64,000 bases of DNA from Schistocephalus solidus. Lineage: Eukaryota; Platyhelminthes; Cestoda; Diphyllobothriidea; Diphyllobothriidae. A program made the position numbers and the translations under genes. The DNA lies in assembly GCA_017591395.1 (NCBI GenBank), contig WEDG01000370.1, forward strand, positions 124,001 through 188,000, given 5' to 3'. Position 1 is the stretch's first letter; each line of letters begins with the position of its first letter. The notes under the pieces are model-generated. The model was not told where the DNA came from, searched no databases, and saw only the letters and a list, made by a program, of their open reading frames with translations. Positions 1 to 10,446 of the stretch are shown here, in pieces.

Positions 1-842
1 GTGATGCATGTGTATGAACCTAGACAACACTGAAAGAAATTCGAGCTGGTTATGATTTTATCTAAATGTGCTCTGAAAGCAGGGATTATTTCAAAAAAGA
101 AACTTAATTTCTGCAGAAAAAAATTATTGTTTTACCTGAAAAGTGATCAAACTAGTTGGGCAACAGCTTCTAATCAAACCTCTCTCAATCTTTATTGCTG
201 GATACGCTATTACTTGACGGAGATAATTAATTTCATCTTCAAATGGTTTCTAACTATGTATTTAACGTTTCATTGGCACCTTAAAGGCCCACAAAGAGGT
301 TAGCTCAGCAGATTCTATCAATCCGCAAATCCAATGCTGATAAGAGGATAAATACAGTTCAGTAGTTTGAGTGACAGGGAAAAAACCTTGAGCTGGGTTA
401 TTAAGAAAGATAGGAAAGGTGTTGTGTTCTATAAGAACATTAACTTCGTTTCCACTGCTCACGTTCATCTTGTTAAAATTCCTTCGAAAACAGTAGGGTT
501 GCAATCTTTTGAAGCTTATATTATGAGCTATGTTATAATAAGCACTGCACATCTTCATGTTTCGATTTTCGATGTGCATCGAAGCCGCAGAACATTTTGT
601 CAAAAGATATTCATACAGATAGGTCATCTGCATCCTTCATCATTTTACGGAGGAGCGTTGTTCAACCTCCCAATCAAAATTTATTCTTCCCGTCCAATCA
701 GATCACCTCATAACACCAATAAGGTTTTGCTCCATATTCCCATTGGCCCATGATTGGTACACAGCAAACCAAAGGTGCCTGAAATTTTCCAGAACAAAGC
801 TCTGACTATGTGATGTAACATTTTCTAATCTGAAGAAACGGA

Positions 843-1331
843 ATGCTAAAAAATGCCTTCTGTTTCGGAAAGGGAGAAAATAGTTCAGCAATTCCCTCAA
901 TGGGAAATATTGTTGAATACCTTCGCAGGTGCCTACAAATTGCAGAGGATAAAGAGATGGTTGCTATTTTAGAGAACGAGCTACGAAATTTGGAACAAAT
1001 GAACAAGTTGAAAACACATGAACTAGTTCTCCTCTTTGTTCTCAATGCATTAATGATTACTTTTGGGGCTTTTGGAGCCTCTTGTGTCATTGCGGTAGAG
1101 ATTCGCAAGCGTCGGATGCGGACAGCTCAGAATTTGTTCACCCTCAATCTTGCTGTCAGTGATCTCACACTTTGTCTATTCACACAGCCTTTCAACTTGC
1201 TTCGCACCCTACACTGGCACTATGAATGGAACTTTGGAGAATTTATGTGCAAATTTACCGCATTTGCCCAAGCTACAAATGTGTTTGTTGCAACAATGAG
1301 CATAACGGCTATAGCCGTAGACAGATTTAGG
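843..1331 (+). CDS. Neuropeptide F/Y-type GPCR, exon 1 (left-arm copy)
   Basis: First coding exon of a class A GPCR, 163 codons from an ATG at 843. An N-terminal stretch of about 58 residues is followed by TM1 (about 59-83), TM2 (about 97-120, with the LNLAVSDL motif), a first extracellular loop with the typical Trp, the TM3 cysteine at residue 136 and the TM3 end motif DRFR (DRY replaced by DRF, 160-163). The exon ends at a strong donor, AGG followed by GTAAGA, in phase 0. It joins exon 2 at 6432 to give the expected DRFRVIVHPL run. Continuing past the donor gives a non-GPCR tail, so the donor is well supported. The TM2/TM3 motifs resemble flatworm neuropeptide F (NPY-like) receptors, which sit in the plasma membrane and signal through G proteins. 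The ligand is inferred. The start is the first in-frame ATG; an upstream exon cannot be excluded. Confidence 0.88.
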
Positions 1332-3904
1332 GTAAGACGATCAAATAAATTTGAATTGACTGTTATGTACATAGTGTACATTTTTGCATCTTTACATATT
1401 GCATTTTTGCACATAATAGCTCAAAATGTCTGCTATAAGGTCATTGATTATTCAAACTGAAATATTTTTATTTAAAAACTCCGATAAACGGAATTCTATA
1501 CGATTGCATAAATTTTCGCTGTATAACTTTTTGTCATTATAATTTTCAGTTTCTTTCCATTTAACAATCAGTTCATTGAAAGGGCAGACCTAGCCTGACA
1601 AACTCTTAACTTCCCTCAGCCGAAACGAAACCTTTAAAATATACTACAAATTAGAGGCTTTGGATTTAATTCTCAAAGAGCTTCAAGGTGTAACCCGTGA
1701 GTAGGCTAGCACTTAAATTAAGCATTGATTATCTGGACCCAAAATCTCTACAGCTGCAAGACTTTGGAGGATTCCGCAAGCAAAATTATTCGGTTGATGG
1801 CATTTCGTTTAGTATTTCTACTAATGCGTGAAAAATGAAACACTTCACAACATTTTAAGTAGAATAAAATTATCTTTCGGAGCTCAAACATTAGGCCGGA
1901 TACGTTTCTACTATGAACCATTTTTCCTATTCGCTAGAAGTTATAGACATACAAATAGCTAAAGTTATTTGCTTTTATGACTAAATCAACCATATAGTGC
2001 ATTATTATATTTCAGTATCAAAATTCGTTAAGTTTTTCTACCACTCAGTTTTACAGTTCGAAAATATAAATGTCGTAAAAATTATGTCGTTACTGTATCA
2101 GTAAGTGTTTAAAATGCTCGCCGATACGGGCAATCAGCTGCACTGTGTTTTACTTCCTTTCCATGGGATACGCAAAACTTAGGCGCAAAAGGTAGCGCAC
2201 ACTACTTTCTGATCCTAATTTCATGTGGTCATAGCTCTTTTAAAAACATTAGCAACGAAACCATTCTCCTTGAAGAGCATCTTTAATCAATGTAAAGCCA
2301 CTTTGAACAGTCTTCGATCTCTTGTGGTTGGAAAAAGTGGAAAGAAGTATTTAGTTTTCAATGCTAAGTCAAAAATATATTGATTTGTTTTCACAACTGC
2401 ATTTGCAACTTACCTGTTTTGGGATTTCATAAACTTCAATGAAAATGTTTACGCTATTAAGGGTTATAAACTGCTCCTGGTCCTGAAAAATATCTTTCTT
2501 GTCGTTAACCTTGTACAAGATACCCTTTTAAGCTGAAGATATATATTGATTTACTGTGCGTTTGAGTAGATGTTACAACGTCAAAAAGGCTTCCTTGTAT
2601 GTATTATAATGAGCGTCTGCGTTGATGTACTTAAAACGAACGAATGCTAGGACGTTGACCTTATGTGAATAATTTTGTTATGGAAAATTGATAAATGAAT
2701 TACAAAACAATTAAGTTGTGTCTTTTTCCTAATTTTGAAATGTTATAAAGAAACTTTAGAGTGAAATACAATCGAAACGATCACTGGCATTCATTGAAAT
2801 CGAAAATGCTCTCGTATGGTCCTTGCTTACCCCAAAATAAATTACTAAGGACAAATAAGTTTAGGAGGTATAGATGGAACTGTATATACTCACATTCATA
2901 GTCAAAAGGAATTGCCTGCACCTGTTTCAACAAAGTTAGACAACTTCCTTTTGATTTTTTTAACCCAAAAGTGATATAATGCAGGCTTAACATTTGCATA
3001 AGCCATACGTATAAGTGATTTCCTTAATTGCGCATTTTGATTTTTGAGGCATTTGCCATCAATGTATCTCTAAGTGGCTCTAAATTAGGGAGAATTAGTT
3101 ACTTAGGGCAGAAAAAGAATGCGGGAATTCTAACCATCAAGGTAGGCCATTTTTAGAGCCCATAGCATGTCACTTCATCGGAACATAATTTAATCTTTTG
3201 AAGAGACTGATATGTTATTGAAAAGTTTTTATCTCTAACTATTTAGAAAATCTGCGTATTTTCGTACAGTAATTGAATCAAAACGTTTGCAATCTAACGA
3301 AGCAAGTGGATTCTAGCGGGCTAGTTTAGTTTACTAATGGCACTGTTTAGGTGTGATAGAAATGTCTGATGAAAAATGATGTGATGATGGAGTGCAGAAA
3401 GTCTTACGGAAGTCAAAGGAACAAGGCCTGCACTAAAGGACCATTCCTTAATACCTTGAAAGCCTACAAAGCATAAACTACCTGCTATTTACAGCATACT
3501 GCCATGCCTATTTGTATTTAATTGAAAAATTAAGTATTTGGCTGGTGCAAAAACCAACGTTATTTAGACTTAATTCAGCCCGCTGTTTTAAATGACTGCG
3601 ACATGCAAATTTTGGTCAAAATCTTGAAGCTTTCCACGTTACCTTAATCGCACATTTAACTCACTTTTAAAATATTTTAATACATTATGCCGCAAAAATT
3701 GAAACCTAGAAAGACTCTGTGAAACAATTCCTCAGCAGTTCACACGCACCAAAAAAGTATCACATTTTCGAAAAAGAAGACAAAGGTAGCAGCACTGGGA
3801 TGGAAATTTTATTGGTCTGCGCTTTCAAACTCGAACAGGAGTTCATCATCATTCTTATGGTGTGTAACAACATAAAGACATGTATGCAGTCATACCCTGG
3901 GAGT

Positions 3905-5060
3905 GGGGGAAGGGGACTGTGACTGGGTGTGGGTCGCGTTGCCTGACTCACTGGGGGTCCACGGTGTGGTGGCGGCGTTCGGCCTTTGCGGCGATGTAAG
4001 CCTTGCCATCTGGATGCATGGGCCTAGTGCATGATAATACCGGGGTAACTCAATACGTCTCTTCGTGGCCTTCCCTTCAGCGTGTGGGTGGTGACTCCCT
4101 CTTCCATCTCCGGTCTTCTCCCTCTTCCATCTTCGGTATTCTTGTCTCGTGTCGTGAGACCAGGCTCAGGTGGGGAGGAGAAGAGAGTGCGGTAACATTG
4201 AATGCCGCGGCTGGAAGTTTGCGAACTGACAATTACACCTCAGACCTCGCAGTGTGTCCAATGTGTGTTGCGTGGAGTGGTTGAATGGTGGTCTGAGAGT
4301 CAGGCTGCGATGGCTGCTTCTAACGTAACCTCTGGCTATCTCACACATGTGAGCTGTAAGCCGTTCAACCCTCTGCTGTGTGAAACTCTGGTGTTTGTGT
4401 TTGGGGCCAGGTCGTGTACGTAGTACACGTAGACGAGGTCAACAGCAGCTGCGCCCACTTCCGCATCAGACAACTGACCGGCTCGGACAGCGGTTTGACT
4501 GTGAGAGTGGGGAGAGAGTGAGGTCGACAGCTCAGCGCAAGTTTCTCACTAAAAACAAACTGATGTGCTTAAAACTATCACGGTGCGCTAAAAGCCGTGG
4601 TGTGGAAGGTTGCCAACTGACGGGATAACTCGGACCGCGGGGTCAGCCCAATGTGTGTTTTTGTGTGGAGTGGCTGACTGGCGGACTGGAGAGTCTGGCT
4701 GCAATGGCTCCTTCTTAATGTGGCCTTTTATGGCACCCCACCCGTAGGATCCGAGCCAGGTGTGGTGGAACACCCAGGGCGGCTCTGGCCGCGCCAGCCA
4801 CCTGCGTCCGTTTCCCGCCTCCGGTCTTCTTGACTCTGTCTTGACACCGGGTTCAGGTGGGGGAGGAGGAGAGAGTGCGGTAGCTGCAGCGCAAGGCTAC
4901 TATCACTTAAAATCTAATTCACGCACAATTCACCGTCCCCTGCACCACCCTTCCGTGGAGCATACGGTGGACCTCGTCGAAATCAACGGTCGACGGTGGT
5001 GACTTCAGATAGTGGGCCACCTCTTCGAACGGGCCTTTTGTGCTCGGGAGCTGAGGCGTG
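3905..5060 (+). repeat. RepA dispersed repeat, two tandem units (left intron)
   Basis: GC-rich block of unlike composition inside the AT-rich intron. It contains a partial tandem duplication with a period near 705 bp. The segment ending gagagagtgcggta recurs (4110-4195 versus about 4815-4885), as does the segment with ggagtggttgaatgg/ggagtggctgactgg (4200-4330 versus about 4590-4720). A perfect 7-bp inverted repeat (cgtgtac-gta-gtacacg) lies near 4413. Other copies are at 21870-23015 (minus), 36222-36985, 47600-47870 and 63880-64000, with older pieces at 28855-28900 and 29700-29960. No protein family was recognised, so its class is unknown. Confidence 0.85.
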
Positions 5061-6082
5061 GTTGTATGTTTCTGTTGCATGCTTCCAAAAACATCTTTCA
5101 AGAAGAACATCCAAATGTTCACATTCATTAGATTGCAGTCTGTCAATTTATTTCCAGTGTTCGTGCAAATAAGAGTACCTTTCAATGAAATAGTACACAA
5201 GACTAAGTTTTATTTACATTTTCTATTTAAGGTGCCCTATTCAAAAACTCACCCTTCAGCGAAACATATTCATCTGTTTCGCCAAGAGTCTGCGGTTGAG
5301 CGAAAAATAAGAACCGAATGAAGAATTAAGCAAATTGTTTTACTCTCTGTTTATTTTGCATTATGCAGTGTTTACTAATTCTGAAATCTTTTCACGTACC
5401 ATGTTATTTTCATTCTCGTATTAAATAGTGGTACTAACCTTAGCTTATATAAAAGGTATGCAGTACGCAACTTACAAAACCCTATAGGAAACGGCAGCTG
5501 AATTTTGATTTTTAAAGATAGGTAGAGTGTAAGTTTTAAAAATTAAGGTGATTTTTCTACGACAAACGTATGGCTTAGAGGGTTCTAAATCACCCTGCAG
5601 CCTTTTTAGCCAAGCTAAATAACTAATCCAGAGCGCTTTCATTTCAGATCTCTACACCTTCTGGTTTTTATGTCCCTAATTACACAGTTGGTCCCTTTAA
5701 GAGAGTGCATTATTTTTAGTCGTACACTTTTTAAGTTCATGTTTTACTTAATCTTAAGTCATGAGACAGTAAACGACTAAATGTATCCAGTAAATTGAAT
5801 AAAAAGCATTCATTGTATCTGTTTCTTTTGATCATAAACTTATAAAGATCAGATAAAAGGGGCAGATGTTTAATAAATTTGGACGGGATATGATAAGCCC
5901 TGGTTATTTGTCTTTTGGTGACAATTAACTACTATAAATAGAAGCGTCCTATATTTTTGTCTTCCCATATCTTAGTAGAGTTATTTGGTTTCATCTTGAC
6001 ATATGTAACATTTCTTTTCTTCATTGCAGGTGGTCCTGAACTTAATCCTGGCGGGTACACATCGTTCCATCCTAGCATTACC

Positions 6083-6147
6083 ACTAACTCTAAGCACAAA
6101 CCTAATCCTAACCCTAACGCTAACCCACCTAACCCTAACCACTCCTA
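6083..6147 (+). repeat. Degenerate telomere-like CCTAAC array
   Basis: About ten imperfect CCTAA(C/T)-type units in a row, including aaccctaaccctaacgctaa. The metazoan telomere repeat is TTAGGG, so this is an interstitial telomere-like tract. The right arm carries the same tract in reverse at about 20796-20858. Confidence 0.75.
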
Positions 6148-6431
6148 GAACTTAGCACAAAGCCATCCGTAATACGCAGAGTAATAATAAACTTGCCCCT
6201 GACATGGGGTTTATAATTTTTCATCGTATTTTAGAGTCATGGAGGAATAATTCATGATTTAAAATTTTTCTGAGATTTTCATTCGGATGTATAAATCTCA
6301 CCTGCATTTGATGGAAAGAAAGGTTAATAGTTCCTTTCTGGGTAAGAGGAGTCTTCAAACATTTTCAATGCAGTTTGTAACAAAGGATCGCAGAACGATG
6401 CTTTAATGCAGCCACGTTTTTACCTTTTTAG

Positions 6432-7455
6432 GTGATTGTACATCCTTTGCGCTCTAAACGTCCTTGGCACAAGCCGACATTTGTCTCTTCCATTAATTTG
6501 GTTGATCGCCTTCATAATGGCTGATCCAATGCTGGCGTTTTCTCTCCGTCACTACTAGTTTTTCCATAAAACAGCGCAAGCTGTGTACCGAGAGCTCTTA
6601 GCTCAGTCCCTCAGCTGCAGTACGTCAAGTACACTTTACGGCATCTTCACCATCATCTTGCGGTATGTGGTGCCTTTCTTTATCCTGACCTGCGTCTACA
6701 TACGAATATGCACACGCATAAAAAGTTGACAAAAACCAGGGTCAAGCTGCTTGATCGACACCAGCAGCGCCTTTGCGGACGCCAACCACTCAAACAAGAC
6801 TATCAAGCTTTTACCGATTGAGGACCCAGCGGGTGCACGATGTCAGTGCTCAGAGACCTGAAAAATGATGTTGAAGTAAAGCGGATCAGTCTGGTTGCTC
6901 GACGCCTCCCCCTGGCAAGTCGAGACAGTCATGGGGAGTGTGCAATGTCTGCAAAGAACCAAAGACGTCAGCTGCAATTACGGCGCCAGCAACGTGCAAA
7001 CATTCTGCTCACGTAGCGTCGCCCTCGCATTTGTGCTGTCCTGGTTACTCCCTGAATGTCGTAAACATCTTGATGGATTATCGGGAGGCTAAGGTCAACG
7101 AAGTTACACTCTATCACCTCGGTGCTGCCTCTTATCACCATTGGGGCAAAATACTGAACCGGATTTGCAAAGCGCTGGTAAAAATACTACGAGAGTGAAT
7201 TCCACAAAGGAAAGGGACAGCGAGATGGCTGAGCCTGGAACATCAGAGGCTGGCGCACAGAGCGAGTACTCTTCCCCTATCAGCGCTAGGGTCATAACAC
7301 TGATTCAGTCCTTCTGTCTGATCTGTGTTCTTTGCTCCTGTTGCCTGAATCCATTCTTTTATGGCTATCTAAACGACGATTTCAGGGCTGCGTTCATGGA
7401 TATACTATGCTGTAGGGCTCCTAAGCCTGAAACTTCTTCATCCATTGGATGCTGA
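6432..7455 (+). pseudogene. Neuropeptide F/Y-type GPCR, exon 2 (left copy, frameshifted)
   Basis: Second exon, starting VIVHPLR after the acceptor at 6431 and ending at TGA 7453-7455. It should encode TM4 to TM7 and the C-tail. Compared with the right arm it carries several small indels that break the frame: an extra C in the TM4 region, a change in tttctctcc in TM4, and an extra A just before TM6 (ctcacgtagcg where the other arm has ctcacgtgcg). It is the better copy in two places: the run after CAMSA (SAKNQRRQLQL in frame), and the stretch from 7141 to the stop, which is continuous through TM7 (NPFFYGYLNDDF) and ends with a DILCC palmitoylation-type motif. The lesions could be true decay or uncorrected sequencing indels. 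Confidence 0.85.
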
Positions 7456-10446
7456 CCACTACAAATGCCAAACTGCTGTTTTATGAAAACGACTATTTTA
7501 TATTGAAAAATACGATTTTTACTATAAACATTTCTGATCACCCTAAGTCTTATTGTATGATTTTTCTGGAGGTTTAGATTTAATAGGAAACCACCGTATG
7601 GGGATCATTCGGGATTGAGTCCATCAAAGCGGACATTAATTCGAAAAAGCAATTTATTAAAAATTTATTTCCGAAAAGAAACTCACATTCTGCTTTAAAA
7701 AGGGTGGATGGATTACATGCATTTGCCTTACTTGAACTGCTTAAACTCATCTTAAGCTTTAAATTACATAGGAAAGCGACAACGAGATCTTAGAAAAATA
7801 GGTTTTACTGCCCGGCTTCAATCTGCATGTCATCATAGCTCAAATATAAAAATCCCATTCCTTCGCTATTTGCTACCATGGTTGTTTGATACTTTTCAGT
7901 CTCGAGATTTAAAATTCTGACAATGGGGGTCATAAACTCAAGGGTGACGATATCTGCTTGCTTCCAGGAAGTTCAAATAACTCCTCACCGGAATGATTCC
8001 AAAAATCTTGAAATATGGCAATCAAACATTGCTATGAATTGACGCACAAGAAAGTCACTTTGTACTCACACATAACGATTTTTCTGAAATTTTCTTTTAA
8101 ATGGATAAATCTCTTTAAATTATAGCGTCATCGTTATTCATTCAAGTTGTCCCTTTCAATAAGATATAGTTTTTAGCGTCTCTCCTTGTGATAAGTTACC
8201 CTAAGAAAGGACGTGAGCTGGAAGAACGCATTTTGCATAAAATGAGATCACGAATGCAATCCTAACGTATTTATCAATCATACAGTTTTGAGTACATGGA
8301 CGTTCGTCCCTAAGTTAAGGCTAGATTTATTTGAAACCAATCAGAATCACACACATGCATATTAATCTTCTTCAAATTTGTTCTAAAAACGTTTAAGTGG
8401 TGCAAATAAGAGCGCGCAGGACGATTTAATATATTGAACAATATCAATGTCTCGGATTTATTCGTGTTATAAAGCTCTGTAACGCTCTATGAACAATAAT
8501 AAAGCTATTTCGTTGATAACGATGCAGTTATATTTCATTTGTTACAAACATTTACACAGTTAAATATGGAAATGAATCGCTTATAAGGTGAATAAATTAT
8601 TAATATGAGAATGGCAAATTCATTAAATAAGTTTTTTGGAAAGGAACAGAAAAGACGATAAAATTATATTAAGACACGGCGAAGTCCCAGTGCGGGAAAT
8701 TAGCAGCAAAAGACAGCCTGACTGATTCAGAGTTTAATTCTCCTTCCACGCTCTAACCCCTCTACTCCTCCTCCTCCTCAAACTCCCAATCGTCTGCCTC
8801 TAGCCAGCAACGACTCCTCAAAAGGCAAAGTACAACTGAAAATAGTCAAACAATTTTTATAAATACCTGTATTATAATAACGTTATACAATAACATATTG
8901 ATGATGTTCGGGTGTGAAACACATTTATTTTATTTCCATTATTTTTAATGGGTAAATTCATTCCGCAAGATAAGCGTTTCACATGACGAGCTCGGTGCCA
9001 GAACGAATTAAATTCGTTAACCATGTTTCCTCTCTATTTATTTTTATTTAAACTTTCAGATTTATAAAGCTGTGAATTTAATGACCCCCTGAACATTAAT
9101 TACATCAAAAGATCCCTTGTTTCTTCGAATACGCCACACTCCAAATGTGACTGCAACATAGCCCATTATGAAGGGGTCAGGGTAGTTTTTACGCCTATGA
9201 TAAGATACCTTTTTTCAGCTAGTTTTTGCATATGCATAATATAAAAATGGCAAGGCAGCATCCTTTGCGTTTGTAGCAGTGCTTTTGTTTTTTTATTTGA
9301 AGACAGGGTGCCTTATTCATCGAAGGGCGGTGCCTAACAGTAAGCAAGGCTAACAGAATGCGTTCCAATCTAAACGGAAAAAGGGATTTTTTCACTTGAA
9401 ACAGACATATTATCAGTATCAGACATAAACATGCATGAGCAAGCAAAATGTCCTAATTTATTCAGAACTTTACAGTGTAATTCAATGAAGTTCATGCGAT
9501 TCGTCACCGAAATGCCCTATTAGGCGTAAGTTAAAACTAAAGCATTAGAAAAGTTTTGCGCTGAACCAAGAGTAATTTATTCGGCTCTTAGATTCCTTTT
9601 CAGGCGAGTCTTCCAATGTGCTCTAATCCACAACCCAAAGTAAAATAAAGCGTCTGAAATCTCATTACACAGGCAAGTGCTCCTTAAATCTGTCGCATTG
9701 GCATCGATGAATACAAAACGGCAGAAACTGTCACCTTGGTCATTCGAAGTGATTTCGTTGACATTTTAAAGTTATCCGAAGCATCATTGTCTTTTAAAAT
9801 CGTCCAAACACTACAGAGAAAGTTTTAAGGAAGAAACCGTTTTAGATACATGAAAATATATACGCTCACGCTTCCATCTGCCAAACCACTTTCTGTTTGG
9901 TAAGTCCTGACCAGCCTCGTAATATGTCAATGTATGCAACTTTATATGCCTGTTATATTCTTGTTTGTGCAATCGAGCATACGTCTCCTTGCGTTAGTCA
10001 ACTTCATCCCGAAAACGAAACCAGTAGCTCAAATTATCGTAAAACCACTTCGGTACAAACCATGCAGCATGAGGTAGTTACCTATCTGTCATACTGCATA
10101 GAACACATAGTTCTGGAAACTTATTAATTTCCTGCAGAGTAAAAAGACGACATTTTAGATGTTGTACATATGCTACCTTGGTTACTCAGTTATTTGCATC
10201 GAAATGCTTCCTGTACATTTACGAAAGGAGTTTAAGCCGCGTTGTTGGTTTTACCACCATTCTTCATAAATTTCATATTTCTGATTAAGCCGATATTACT
10301 TTCAATATTTTTATGAGATTTCTCCTTTGATGCTTTTGGCATCGGTTTCCAATTGATCATGCTTTATTCGTTCATTTGGGATAAATTCGTGCATAATGTC
10401 CACATAGAAAAGATTTGCGGTTCTGACTGAATGTTACTGCATACTC
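7456..10446. other. 3' flank of receptor, no gene recognised (left arm)
   Basis: About 3 kb of AT-rich DNA downstream of the receptor, all shared with the right arm. Short ORFs at 9219-9446 and 9897-10127 recur in the other arm, but one is altered by indels and neither has a recognisable motif. A CTCCTCCTCC-type pyrimidine run lies near 8760. Confidence 0.6.

Larger units (their letters stand above)
1332..6431 (+). other. Receptor intron, left copy
   Basis: Intron of about 5.1 kb between GTAAGA at 1332 and a pyrimidine-rich acceptor (taccttttta then g) ending at 6431. It contains RepA (about 3905-5060), a telomere-like array (about 6083-6147) and AT-rich sequence without recognisable coding. 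A 72-codon minus-strand ORF at 2781-2999 is present without indels in the other arm (see findings) but has no recognisable family. Confidence 0.8.
1..10446 (+). repeat. Left arm of a ~10 kb inverted repeat
   Basis: The sequence from base 1 to about 10446 reappears in reverse complement at 16527-26700. I followed the match at the outer end (bases 1-60 against 26641-26700), through both receptor exons, the RepA block, the telomere-like array and the 9.2-10.1 kb region, up to the inner end, where both arms share the string gcatactc. Paired coordinates sum to about 26701 at the outer end and about 26973 at the inner end. Most of that difference is one 234-bp deletion in the right arm. Base 1 is still inside the match, so the arm may continue outside the window. 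The arms look only a few percent apart, with many single-base indels. It may be a real segmental duplication or two haplotypes joined wrongly. Confidence 0.95.

Noticed and set aside
1332..1460. Open frame continuing past exon 1 of the left receptor
   Set aside because: It follows a strong GTAAGA donor and loses GPCR character, while 6432 onwards continues the family sequence in phase 0.
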